A DNA stretch of 64,000 bases from Aquabacter cavernae (lineage in GTDB: Bacteria > Pseudomonadota > Alphaproteobacteria > Rhizobiales > Xanthobacteraceae), in the NCBI RefSeq assembly GCF_003993795.1, contig NZ_RWKV01000008.1:1240001-1304000 (forward strand), read 5' to 3'. Within the stretch, counting starts at the first letter, position 1. Every line of letters begins with the position of its first letter. The notes beneath the pieces were generated by a model. The model was not told the DNA's origin. It saw only the letters and a list, made by a program, of their open reading frames with translations, and did not search any database. This document shows positions 19,501 through 26,638 of the stretch, one piece after another. The position numbers and the translations under genes were made by a program.

Positions 19501-20151
19501 CAGCAGGGTGAAGGTGACGTTGTCCGCCTTGCCCCCTGCGCCAATTCCCACGGGGGCGAAATTGGCGGCGAGGTAATCGCCAAGGCTAATGCCTTGTGCC
19601 TTGTAATATTTTTCCCAGTCGCTGAAGCGCCCCTCGTCGGTGCGGAAGAAGCCATCGACGAAACCGCCGCCGCCCCGTCCGCCCTTGGACAGCAGGGAGA
19701 TCAGCGGGGTCTCGGTGGTGCTGACGACCCGTCCGCGCACCACCACATCATGAGACGATCCGCCCGAAACCGGCGCTCCGACCGTCACGGTAATGGCGCC
19801 GCCATCACCGCCATTGGCGCCCGCAATATTGTTGATCGTGCCCCACTCGCCCGTGCCGCCCCGGCCGCCGGTGGAGGTGATCTTGATGGCCGAGTCCTTC
19901 ACACCCGTGATGGGCGCGCTGAATGTGCCCGAATAGCCATCGGCCTTCGTCCCGGGGGTCGCCTCCTTCGTATAGAAGGCGAATGAGCTGCCATGCTCCC
20001 CGTTCTGCCCCTGCAAAATCTTCTCAAACCCTTGCGACTGGGCCAAAGCCCCGGCGCCGGACATGGTGAAAAGAAACGCAACGCTCGTCCCGCTCATCAG
20101 TACGGACGCGATTGAACGGCGAGAGCGAGCGTATTGAACCTGATTTTGCAT
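13516..20151 (-). CDS. Large glycine-rich autotransporter (type V secretion)
   Basis: A 2211-residue surface or secreted protein. An extended signal peptide (about 1-38, ending 'GAGALAQ') precedes a passenger of about 1700 residues with 17 recognisable copies of an 'AQSIGGGGG'-like motif, one every 60-120 residues, alternating with 'GGSGGxGNxG' and 'VTNSGTITT' beta-helix segments. After a non-repetitive linker the C-terminal 275 residues (from about 'CSWARIIGNW') form an autotransporter beta-domain and end 'ARLAIPF', the outer-membrane C-terminal signature. Passengers of this sort form beta-helices and often act in adhesion or biofilm formation; the actual role is unknown. The ATG at 20151 is chosen because the signal peptide starts there; the frame is open to 20328. 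Confidence 0.93.
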   Translation of the reverse strand: MQNQVQYARSRRSIASVLMSGTSVAFLFTMSGAGALAQSQGFEKILQGQNGEHGSSFAFYTKEATPGTKADGYSGTFSAPITGVKDSAIKITSTGGRGGTGEWGTINNIAGANGGDGGAITVTVGAPVSGGSSHDVVVRGRVVSTTETPLISLLSKGGRGGGGFVDGFFRTDEGRFSDWEKYYKAQGISLGDYLAANFAPVGIGAGGKADNVTFTLLSEVNAVGNSVPAIKLVSEGGPAGDDRGGTTEYRAQMQAGGVAGKVEALLQRSSKVTTAGNDSPAVILSSLGGAGGVATGNTSTYYATNGGNGGVVTFTNHGAITTTGINSTAVLLQSIGGKGGNGGGGAFTSAAPGAIGGNGGDVTGTNTGAITTGGDYSFGILAQSVSGAGGLGARAALAGSGGAGGATGTAGTVTVTNSGTITTGGAEATAILAQSVGGGKATGSIGGKVIATVGASGGSGGILFFGAGGDGGTGGTGKNVTVTNSGTITTTAEKAVGILAQSIGGGGGGGGSVTAGGIIFTLTLGGSGGNGGGAGEVTVNNRADAGAARGSIVTKGDYATGILAQSVGGGGGSGGNATALNLGPIVSIAHAVGGDAGSGATGGKVTVNNALNVSTDGFRSAAISATSVGGGGGNGGQATAVSVALGVVPEVPAISIASGVGGKGGEGSTGGAVTVVNDAALVTKKGASSGIVAISVGGGGGSGGTTDSHAWMVAPMSPGTVTEAMSAGGSGGKGNKGGDVTVTNHGFIQTLGEGFDGMMSSGITAYSIGGGGGAGGGAWMRAQDTVNTSSFSMSARIGVGGSGGEGNSGGTVKVTNTGSIETKGIDAIGVHAMSVGGGGGDGGVSRIYEYSGLLGAAATLGGLANVSQSLGFNGVQGGTGGSGGTGGVVSVTNSGRIATHALGATGILAQSIGGGGGKGGDTVMKAASSVTYNEVVGGSGGSGNTGGTVTVTTSAGSAIATHGEGAYGIFAQSIGGGGGAGGTSLSASGGDSVTSSQEFTTASKTLVYSLKTTLYNAFQQRGLFEQAWITGQIKNWALIGGPLSKMLTTKPNVPVSISLNRSTGGTGGEGGNGGEVTITNAGSITTDLATSHGLFAQSIGGGGGDGGKAETSAGQIIAIKSSVGGSGSRGGVGNTVTVTNERGSIITTGGSSAFGIAAQSIGGGGGSAAMGIDLQADSLFTTVMAAASPLVTTLSSHTGGQGGIGGVGGQVTVKNGGIIATEGNQAHGIFAQSVGGGGGLTIVNGYDPNIWLTTVDLLKQALGVNALEILRLDMGVDIRSQVALATDIASGKVGVVTAYGLSLGGAGPGTGDGDTVTVQNTGVISTSGKSAFGIAAQSIGGGGGFVSDGVLSGPGVGAALIGGSGGARGNGKSVDIRMGDGAVISTTGDYASAVFAQSIGGGGGYAGGGVSTGQTAAVIGGVGGSDGWGGRVTFGLEMPQDARFTISTTGKAAHGIFAQSIGGGGGFAGTFVDARANVRTDVIDRTQTALAALVKSGAIKTSDDWLIRTPATENVSASQRARLLDVKEDALKAAGLEVGSTARSLLTALAADSDTFAALQSKLTQLANNRSLSTGTGGEIRIDLGSNSTIMATGANAFGVYAQSGFQALNGALDPSHAGQNITIQSRGIIVGGSEGGAAIGIDGGYDNQITVSRGSTVSAVSGKAILGSFGNETVVNYGTVIGDINLSYGGGREWNSFDNRPGGIYRTSASGIVNLGAGNSFTNNGTFDINGVGTFGTAEVTGRFRQSREGTLLVDVSSATATTSAQNDLLKVTGDLALSGTVQTNVVGGLKPGSFTIATATDRAEVSKAQVKDGGYSPFSWQIAQKGGKDVVITPSANIAAPSGVDMTATEDRVMREAQAVWASGTVTDTQGVLFGLLANSSSQDDFIRAIDSVAPGESQSATTLQSLGSMKSLNAALSCPVFEGSGTLMQETDCSWARIIGNWTQQSASGDTTGYDQTAVTYRIGAQKELIDGWFFGATAGLTQSWLTDSNDLSSTDGLAFDTALSLKRQLGPWLFSVAGHFGVGSYDTDRVLDVGPAVWTSSGRGTVITGAARFRASYEFAFADWYVRPYADLDVLYNYAPAHEEQGFGPMNLAFGSAQAWNLAVSPNIEFGGRVNIDASTWLRPYASVGVSFFANDGLQVPTSLVGSNGATVMSFMTESAMPQTLLNLTAGAQLYSTKGFEIRAEYKADIADNFLSQEASARLAIPF

Positions 20152-21008
20152 GATACCCAACTGCCTGAAATGCGCGTTCAGCGACAAAGCCGCCGTCTCG
20201 CAAGAAAAAATGCGGAATGGTTGTCCGGCCCCAACGGTAAGTCTAAATTTCTCATCCCTTACAAATATGAGGCGAGGCTTGCGCCAAAATGCGCGACCAA
20301 GAGTAGAACTTCTCCGAAGCCACACCAAAAATATGAATCTTAGACGGCATAAGAGCGACCTATACAGATATTCAGAAATTAATTATTTTTCGTATCTCAA
20401 TGCGTCAATGAAATAAAATGTAATACAAACACGTGCCGCATTTTTTAAAGAAAATGTAAGATAATATACTTCTACGGACACCCGACTGTTCAGCGCCAGG
20501 GAGGCGGCATTCCCTCCCACGCAATGGAAGGAAGCGCTCCGGGCACGGCGCTCCACGGGCCCCCTGCCCCCCGGCGATCCGCGGGTCGATCGCATCGCCG
20601 CATGTCCACCTGCCGCCGTCCGACCACGGGTGAGGCTGAGCGCGATGATCGGTTTGGTCGGGCGAGCGATCTTGCCGCGCCTCTGGCGGACCGATGGATA
20701 TGCATCTGACGCAGGATCTGCGCCTGCCACTGGATGCAAGCGCAGTTCCTCAGGCGCCAGGGCAGTGGCGCTGCACCCCGATGCCTTGCGTGCAATCAAC
20801 CCATGGCCGCCGGAAGCCCAGGTGCGTCTCCCCGCACGAGGCTGTGCACCGGGCATGATTCCGATTTGAAAGGTGGTCGGGAGCCCACACCAGGGCGACA
20901 TCAGCCGGATGGAAACCAGTTTGTCGGCAGGGCGACCAACACTCGGTTTACGTGTCCGCTTGGTCTTCCCAAATGCTATCAAAGCAGCGCAATTGGAGAC
21001 GACGTGCC
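20152..21008. other. Long intergenic region with an AT-rich stretch
   Basis: Some 850 bp without a convincing gene. The part at 20330-20475 is strikingly AT-rich for this chromosome and contains several TATAAT-like and TTAATTATTTTT runs. It may hold the autotransporter promoter or be foreign DNA. The remaining 500 bp is GC-rich; a 199-codon minus-strand frame (20383-20982) has no recognisable content and crosses the AT-rich part, so I do not call it. Confidence 0.45.
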
Positions 21009-21197
21009 ATGACCAGTGGGCTCGACAAGGACGATCTGGACGCTCGCATCGCCATCGCCCGGGATAACCTTCGGCAATTGACGGAGCAGGCGGCGGCCTA
21101 TTCCGGAGCTGCCGACGAGGAACTGGCCGCTGACCGCATCGCTGCGCAGCAGGCCCTGCTGGACGCGCTCCTGAAGGAGCGGGAGCAACGCGGATAG
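21009..21197 (+). CDS. Small conserved protein of unknown function, 62 residues
   Basis: A small acidic, helical protein: 'DLDARIAIARDNLRQLTEQA', then 'AAYSGAADEELAADRIA', then 'LLDALLKEREQR'. I recall proteins with the same pattern as hypothetical proteins across Bradyrhizobium-like genomes, which supports a real gene. The charge and heptad pattern suggest a helical hairpin or coiled coil. No signal peptide or membrane segment. The ATG at 21009 leaves the conserved part complete; an upstream ATG (20952) in the same frame is less likely. Function unknown. Confidence 0.7.
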   Translation: MTSGLDKDDLDARIAIARDNLRQLTEQAAAYSGAADEELAADRIAAQQALLDALLKEREQRG

Positions 21198-21602
21198 GCG
21201 TGCGCCGCGTGCAGAGGTGGGATCCGGGCGGGTCGGCCTCTTATCCGACAGCCCGGCCCGCGGCGCGACGCGACCGGATGCGGATCGTGCTGGAAACCGG
21301 ATTGGCCGTGTGAGCGCACCGGCCTGCCTGGCCGCCCCCGGGCACCCCAAGTGGCCGGCGCCCATACCCGGCTGTTGCGTTGTCCCGCCGGCCATCTGAC
21401 CGCTGACAACCATTCCCCGCGTGCCAGTTGGGCATCCCATCGCCTTCGGGCTGTTTTTTATTCGACCGAGCCACTGGCAGCGCTTGACCGAAAGGCACCT
21501 CACGTTGCGGAAGGCTCAAGTCCCGAAGGACCGCAACCGGCACCCGCCAGGCGAGCGGCCATGACCTCGCCTATAAAACCACAACACTATCAATGAATGG
21601 AG
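21198..21602. other. Intergenic region, nothing recognised
   Basis: About 400 bp between the small protein gene and tRNA-Ser. Short frames on both strands show no family features, and I found no hairpin followed by a T run. Confidence 0.4.
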
Positions 21603-21694
21603 TGGCGGAGACGGAGGGATTCGAACCCTCGAGACCCTTTTGGGGGTCTGCTCATTTAGCAAACGAGTGCCTTCAGCCTCTCGGCCACGTCTCC
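21603..21694 (-). tRNA. tRNA-Ser (anticodon GCT)
   Basis: On the minus strand 92 bases including encoded CCA fold as a class II tRNA. The acceptor GGAGACG pairs with CGTCTCC, and the anticodon stem CTCGT/ATGAG with loop TTGCTAA gives anticodon GCT. A long variable arm 'CAGACCCCCAAAAGGGTCTC' follows, and the T-arm is GAGGG-TTCGAAT-CCCTC. It reads AGC/AGU serine codons. Confidence 0.97.
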
Positions 21695-21824
21695 ATGCCC
21701 CCTCCTATGCCGAACCGGAGGCGGCTTTGCAAGTTCGTGTGCAGTTTTCGTGCGAAGCGAATGGGGATGAGGGCCGGGAGAACACCCCGTTCGGCCCCCC
21801 AAGCCGCCTCAGGCACGGGTCTTT

Positions 21825-22235
21825 CTAGCTGCCCGCGTAGGATTTTTCCTCGACGATGGCCGAGCCCACGGAGAGGTTGATCTCCTTCTTGATGGCCGCC
21901 CGCCGGTCGTTGGTGACGTAGACCGCCCGCGCCAGCTCGATGAAGCGGGCATCGAATCGCTGCGCCGCCTCCAGCTCGCGAATCTCGTCCTCCACCTGCC
22001 ACAGCGTCTCGTTGACCACTTTCAGGTCGGCGGCGAGCGCGCTGAGGGCGTCCAGCCCGTGGCGGTCGCGCAGGGCGTTCAGCGCCTCAAGCTCATGCAC
22101 CACGTTGGCCCGCTTCACGGGGTCCGCGATGCGCTCGGCCTTGATCTCCAGGATGGTGATCTTGTCGATCAGCTCTCCCGCCGCGATGGGCGCCAGGATC
22201 TGCAGGATCTCGGGAGCGGAGGCTGCGGCGGTCAT
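21825..22235 (-). CDS. DUF6165 family protein
   Basis: A 136-residue cytoplasmic helical protein whose N-terminal part matches DUF6165: 'PIAAGELIDKITILEIKAER', followed by 'NVVHELEALNALRDRHGL' and a helix 'LWQVEDEIRELEAAQRFD'. The start at 22235 overlaps the stop of the upstream TPR/glycosyltransferase gene by four bases (ATGA), so translation is coupled. DUF6165 genes are often found beside TPR or glycosyltransferase genes, to my knowledge, but their biochemical role is not established. Confidence 0.88.
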   Translation of the reverse strand: MTAAASAPEILQILAPIAAGELIDKITILEIKAERIADPVKRANVVHELEALNALRDRHGLDALSALAADLKVVNETLWQVEDEIRELEAAQRFDARFIELARAVYVTNDRRAAIKKEINLSVGSAIVEEKSYAGS

Positions 22236-24235
22236 GAAAGGTCTCCCCCTGCGGCGTGCGCGCGGGCCGCGACGCGATGGCGGACCATCTCGGCGATGGT
22301 GGCGAACACCCCGTCCCAATCGCCCGGCAGCGCCTGGCGCACCAGAGAGAGGGAGGGATAGAAGATGCTGTCGGTGCCCGCGCGGCCCCAGCGCCAGTCG
22401 GGCACCGCCCGCAGCGCCACGATGCCCGGGCGCGCCAGCGCGCCGGTGAGATGGGCCATGGACGTGTCCGTGGTCACCACCAGATCCAAATGCTGGAGCA
22501 AGGCGGCCGTGTCGAGGAAGGCGCCGTCGGCGTCGAAATCCTCATCCAGCCGCAGCACGCGGGAGCGGAACGGCACGCCGTCCACCTGCTCGGCGCCCGC
22601 ATTGCGCTGGATGGCCACCAGCTTCACGCCCTCGATGGCCGCCAAAGGCGCGAAGGCGGCGAGCGGGGCGGAGCGGCCCACGTCCAGGTCGCGGCGCGTG
22701 CTGCCCTGCCAGGTGATGCCGATGATGAACTCGTCCGCCTCGCGCACATGGCGCCACTGGTTGGCCCGCTCCGGCTCGGCGGCGAGATAGGGCGCGCCCG
22801 GCCACAGGGCCGGATCCGCCTCCAGCAGCAGCGGCAGGCTGCCCAGCGGCACCCAGCGCAGGCCGGGATCGGTCTGGTCGATCCCCGACAGATCGGGCAC
22901 CACATTGATGTCCGGATGCAGCGAGCGCAGCAGCGGCACCAGCGGCGCGCTCACCTGGAAATGCACCGGGAAACCGCGCCCGGCAAGGCGCGGCACGAGG
23001 CGGGCGAACTGGATGGCGTCGCCGAAGCCCTGCTCGCCCAGCACCACGAGGGCGGAGGGCGTCTGCGTGCCGTCCCAGCGGGCGAAGGGCAGCGGGCGGT
23101 AGGTGGGCGGCACGATGCGCGCGCGCGCCTCATAGCCCGTCCAGCCCTTGGCCCAGCGCCCCAGCGCCAGATCGTCCATGGCCACATGAAAGAGCGCGTC
23201 GGGATGGTCGGGGCCGTTGCGCAGGGCCTTGTCCAGAGTGGGGCGGATTTCGCCGATGCGGCCGAGATCGCCCAGGATGTAGCCGCGCGCCACGCCCGCT
23301 TCCACGAGGCGCGGGGCGATGGCGAGCGCCGCGTCCACATCCGCAAACGCGCCCTTCGCGTCTCCGGCGGCGCGGCGGGCTTCCGCCCGCTCGAACAAAG
23401 CCGTGGCGCGGCGGGGGTCCAGCGTCAGGGCCGCGTCGCACTGGGCGATCGCCTCCTCCAGGCGCTCCTGGCGGCGCAGCACCTGCGCCAGCAGCACGCG
23501 CAGGTCCACGCGCACCGGCGCCGTCTCCACCGCCTGCTCCAGCGCCGCGCGGGCGCCGTCATAATCCAGCGTCACCAGCCGCGCCTGGCCGAGAAGGGCC
23601 TGCGCATCCACCTGGCCGGGCGCGATGGCGAGCGCCTGCTCGGCGGCGGCGGCGGCACCGGCCGCATCGCCGGCTTCCAGCAGCAGGCCGCCCTTGTTCA
23701 CCAGATGCAGCGGCATCCAGGGCTGGAGCGCGATCAGCCGGTCGAAATCGGCCATGGCCTCCGCATGGAGCTTGAGATGGGAGAGCGCCACGGCGCGGTT
23801 GGCCAGCGCCTCGATGGCGCGCGGGTCCAGCTCCAGCGCGCGGGTATAGCGGGCGGCGGCCTCCTTGAAGCGGCCGAGGCTGGAGAGCGCGTTGCCCGCC
23901 TGGAACTGGGCCTCCGCGAAGCCCGGCGCCCGCTGGATCACCTTGTCGAACTGGGTGAGGGCCTTGTCCCCCTGCCCCGCCGCCAGAAGCCCCGCGCCCA
24001 GCAGCAGAATGGCATGGGGATCGCTGGGGGTGAGCTGGGCGAGCGCGCGGGCGCTCTGCACCGCCTCCTTGGCGCGGCCCGCCTGGAGCAGGGCCATGGC
24101 GAGCATGCGATGCACGTCCGGCACCTGGGGCGCCAGGGCCGCCGCGCGGCGGAACCCTTCGATGGCCGGGTCCACCTGGCCCGCGCGCAGCAAAGCGGCA
24201 GCCTCGGCGAGGACGGGACGCGGATCAGCCGACAT
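22232..24235 (-). CDS. TPR-repeat protein with a C-terminal glycosyltransferase-9-like domain
   Basis: A 667-residue protein. About ten tetratricopeptide repeats fill residues 5-340, recognisable from 34-residue periodicity ('AEAQFQAGNALSSLGRFKEA', then 'EALANRAVALSHLKLHAEA'). The C-terminal 270 residues resemble the ADP-heptose:LPS heptosyltransferase/GT-B fold: 'VVLGEQGFGDAIQFARLVP' is the N-terminal Gly-rich loop and 'VVTTDTSMAHLTGALARPG' the nucleotide-sugar motif. Related proteins are often linked to surface glycans or protein glycosylation, so transfer of a sugar is a reasonable inference. The ATG at 24235 has an AAGG site; ATG 24247 or TTG 24250 are possible. Coupled to DUF6165 by a 4-base overlap. 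Confidence 0.88.
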   Translation of the reverse strand: MSADPRPVLAEAAALLRAGQVDPAIEGFRRAAALAPQVPDVHRMLAMALLQAGRAKEAVQSARALAQLTPSDPHAILLLGAGLLAAGQGDKALTQFDKVIQRAPGFAEAQFQAGNALSSLGRFKEAAARYTRALELDPRAIEALANRAVALSHLKLHAEAMADFDRLIALQPWMPLHLVNKGGLLLEAGDAAGAAAAAEQALAIAPGQVDAQALLGQARLVTLDYDGARAALEQAVETAPVRVDLRVLLAQVLRRQERLEEAIAQCDAALTLDPRRATALFERAEARRAAGDAKGAFADVDAALAIAPRLVEAGVARGYILGDLGRIGEIRPTLDKALRNGPDHPDALFHVAMDDLALGRWAKGWTGYEARARIVPPTYRPLPFARWDGTQTPSALVVLGEQGFGDAIQFARLVPRLAGRGFPVHFQVSAPLVPLLRSLHPDINVVPDLSGIDQTDPGLRWVPLGSLPLLLEADPALWPGAPYLAAEPERANQWRHVREADEFIIGITWQGSTRRDLDVGRSAPLAAFAPLAAIEGVKLVAIQRNAGAEQVDGVPFRSRVLRLDEDFDADGAFLDTAALLQHLDLVVTTDTSMAHLTGALARPGIVALRAVPDWRWGRAGTDSIFYPSLSLVRQALPGDWDGVFATIAEMVRHRVAARAHAAGGDLS

Positions 24236-24310
24236 GGGAACCTTCATCAACGAGAGAGGAACAGGCCCGCCGGCGCTGCGGCGGGCAAGCCGAAAGGAGG
24301 GTGCCGACGA

Positions 24311-25036
24311 TCAGGGACGGGCCCGCTGGCCGAACAGGACGGCCTGGGCATCCTTGTCCTTGGCGAGGTCCAGCTTCTGGCGGTCGTCGGAGCTGACCGC
24401 AAGGCCGCGCTGCACGCCGGGGCGGGCCAGCATGGTGTCGAGCCAGCGCTTGAAGTGCGGGAATTCCTCGATCTTCTGCCCCTGCCGCTCCCACGACTTC
24501 GCCCAGCCGATGCAGGCGATGTCGGCGATGGAGATGTCCCCGGCCAGGAATTCGCGGTCCGCCAGGCGCTTGTTCATCACCCCATAGAGGCGGTGCACCT
24601 CATTGGTGTAGCGCTCGATGGCATAGGGGATCTTCTCCGGCGCATAGATGCGGAAATGGTGCGCCTGCCCGGCCATGGGGCCGAGGCCGCTCATCTGCCA
24701 GAACAGCCACTCGTCCACCTCCACCCGGCTGCGCGCGTCGGCGGGGTAGAACTTGCCGGTCTTGCGGCCGAGATACTGAAGGATGGCGCCGGATTCGAAC
24801 ACCGAGATGGGCGCGCCGCCCGGACCGTCGGGGTCCACGATGGCGGGCATCTTGTTGTTGGGGGAGATGGCGAGGAATTCCGGCTTGAACTGGTCGCCCT
24901 TGCCGATGTTCACCAGCCGGAGCGCGTAAGGCAGGCCGCACTCCTCCAGCATGATGGTGATCTTCCAGCCGTTGGGGGTCGGCCAGTAGTGAAGCTCGAT
25001 CGGCTGCTGGTCCTGAGCCGAGTGGTCTTGGGCCAT
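24311..25036 (-). CDS. Glutathione S-transferase family protein, YfcG/YghU-like
   Basis: A 241-residue cytoplasmic protein with an N-terminal thioredoxin-like domain ('IELHYWPTPNGWKITIMLEE' and the cis-proline and gamma-Glu-binding 'NNKMPAIVDPDG', 'FESGAILQYL') and a helical C-terminal domain ('FLAGDISIADIACIGW'). The 'TPNGWK' start is typical of the Nu-class enzymes YfcG/YghU, which act as glutathione-dependent disulfide-bond reductases or peroxidases. It has its own GGGAGAGG ribosome site and a separate upstream region shared with the TRAP transporter genes in the other direction. Confidence 0.93.
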   Translation of the reverse strand: MAQDHSAQDQQPIELHYWPTPNGWKITIMLEECGLPYALRLVNIGKGDQFKPEFLAISPNNKMPAIVDPDGPGGAPISVFESGAILQYLGRKTGKFYPADARSRVEVDEWLFWQMSGLGPMAGQAHHFRIYAPEKIPYAIERYTNEVHRLYGVMNKRLADREFLAGDISIADIACIGWAKSWERQGQKIEEFPHFKRWLDTMLARPGVQRGLAVSSDDRQKLDLAKDKDAQAVLFGQRARP

Positions 25037-25302
25037 ATGCCTCTCCCGTTCCGTCCGGCCGGTCCGCGCCGGCGAAGGGCGCTACTGGTATTCCCGCCGC
25101 CTTCGGACGGCAAGTCGGTTCCGCCTGCGGTCGTTCCATTGCTGCAACGCACGCGGAACGGGAATTTTTTTCCACATATCAGACGAAAGTCTATTGCCCT
25201 ATGGGCATGACGTATCGTCTTCTCTTTGGGTCAAGCGGGTGGTGCGCCAACACCTTCGAGCCCTTCAAAAAGACCGGGCCGGCCCGCCAGGGAGGAAATG
25301 AT

Positions 25303-26421
25303 ATGTCCAGCTCGCACGAGGGTGCGCGCCCGAACCGGCGCGCCTTCATGAAGACTGCGGCGGTTGCCGCAGGCGCCACGGTCATTGCCGCCCCGGCGGT
25401 GCACGCCCAGGCGCCCATCAAGCTGAAATTCCAGTCCACCTGGCCCAACAAGGACATCTTCCACGAGTTCGCGGGCGACTTCGTGCGCTATGTGAACACC
25501 ATGGCCGGCGGGCGCGTGGAGCTGGAACTGCTCGCGGCCGGTGCCGTGGTGCCCGCCTTCCAGGTTCTGGACGCGGTCTCCTCCGGCATCATCGACGGCG
25601 GCCACGGCGTGTCGGCCTATTGGTACGGGAAGAACAAGGCCTTCTCCCTGTTCGGCACCGCCCCGGCCTTCGGGTGGGATGCGGACGAACTGCTCGGCTG
25701 GGTGCGCTATGGCGGTGGCCAGCAGCTCTATGACGAGCTGACCCAGCAGATCCTGAAGCTCAACGTGGTGGGCATGCTCACCGGCCCCATGCCCTCCCAG
25801 CCGCTCGGCTGGTTCAAGGCGGAGATCACCAGCCCCGACCAGCTGAAGGGCATGAAATACCGCACCGTCGGCCTCGGCGCGGACCTGTTCAAGGAGATGG
25901 GCGTCGCGGTGACCATCGTGCCCGGCGGCGAGATCGTGCCCGCCATGGACCGTGGCCTGCTGGAAGGGGCGGAGTTCAACAACCCCTCCTCCGACCTCGT
26001 GCTCGGCTTCCCCGACGTGTCCAAGGTCTACATGGTCCAGAGCTACCACCAGGCGCTGGAATGCTTCGAGGTCCTGTTCAACAAGACCAAGTTCGAGAGC
26101 ATGCCCAAGGATGTGCAGGCCATCATCAAGGCCGCGGCGGACGCCGCCTCGTCCGATATGATGTGGAAGGCGCAGGACCGCTATTCCAAGGACCTGGAGG
26201 TCATCCGCTCGCGCGGCGTGAAGGTGGTGCAGACCCCCAAGCCCGTGCTGGAAGCCCAGTTGAAGGCCTGGGACAAGGTCATCGCCAATTTGTCCGCCGA
26301 TCCCTTCTTCAAGAAGGTGGTGGACAGCCAGATGGCCTGGGCCAAGCGCGTGGTGGGCTTCCGCCTCGAATACGAGCCCGACAGCGCCTTCGCCTACAAC
26401 CACTTCTTCAAGCGGGCCTGA
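25303..26421 (+). CDS. TRAP transporter substrate-binding protein (DctP family)
   Basis: A 372-residue periplasmic binding protein. The N-terminus 'NRRAFMKTAAVAAGA' followed by 'APAVHAQA' is a twin-arginine-like signal peptide, so it may be exported folded. The mature part starts 'IKLKFQSTWPNKD' and contains 'LKGMKYRTVGLGADLFKEMG', the DctP region that carries the substrate-binding arginine; 'PSDLVLGFPDVSK'-like dimerisation features follow. Closest in style to keto-acid binding DctP proteins, but the ligand is inferred only loosely. The ATG at 25303 has a GGAGGAAA site; the frame is open to 25201. DctQ and DctM genes follow. Confidence 0.93.
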   Translation: MSSSHEGARPNRRAFMKTAAVAAGATVIAAPAVHAQAPIKLKFQSTWPNKDIFHEFAGDFVRYVNTMAGGRVELELLAAGAVVPAFQVLDAVSSGIIDGGHGVSAYWYGKNKAFSLFGTAPAFGWDADELLGWVRYGGGQQLYDELTQQILKLNVVGMLTGPMPSQPLGWFKAEITSPDQLKGMKYRTVGLGADLFKEMGVAVTIVPGGEIVPAMDRGLLEGAEFNNPSSDLVLGFPDVSKVYMVQSYHQALECFEVLFNKTKFESMPKDVQAIIKAAADAASSDMMWKAQDRYSKDLEVIRSRGVKVVQTPKPVLEAQLKAWDKVIANLSADPFFKKVVDSQMAWAKRVVGFRLEYEPDSAFAYNHFFKRA

Positions 26422-26451
26422 GCGCGACACGCCCGCCCCGCTTTGCGCCTC

Positions 26452-26482
26452 GACCATGGCCGGGCCTGTCCCGGCCATGTGC
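26452..26482. repeat. Family B hairpin between dctP-like and dctQ-like genes
   Basis: A perfect 10-bp stem CATGGCCGGG / CCCGGCCATG with loop CCTGT (26455-26479). The same core occurs at 36408-36432 in the fuller family B copy. It lies 31 bases after the binding-protein stop, within a 217-bp gap before the small permease gene, where it could slow mRNA decay or attenuate transcription. Confidence 0.7.
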
Positions 26483-26638
26483 GTCAGAGGCGAACTGCCC
26501 TTAGGGAATAGCGGCGCGCCCTGCGCGCCGCTGCAACGGCCCGGCGCGTCACCCGCGCGGGCCAGAGGCGGCGATGCCCGGCCTTGCGGCCGGGCTCACG
26601 CGGCCCGCCCTTCCGCCACGCACCGTCCAGAGGTTGGG

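Noticed and set aside
15790-19986. 1398-codon open frame on the plus strand, opposite the autotransporter
   Set aside because: It is the antisense of repeated GC-rich codons. Its translation is a low-complexity Ala/Arg/Gly/His mix with no family motif, while the minus strand encodes a complete autotransporter.
20383-20982. 199-codon minus-strand frame in the long gap
   Set aside because: No recognisable domain, basic low-complexity composition, and the frame crosses the AT-rich stretch with abrupt change in codon use.
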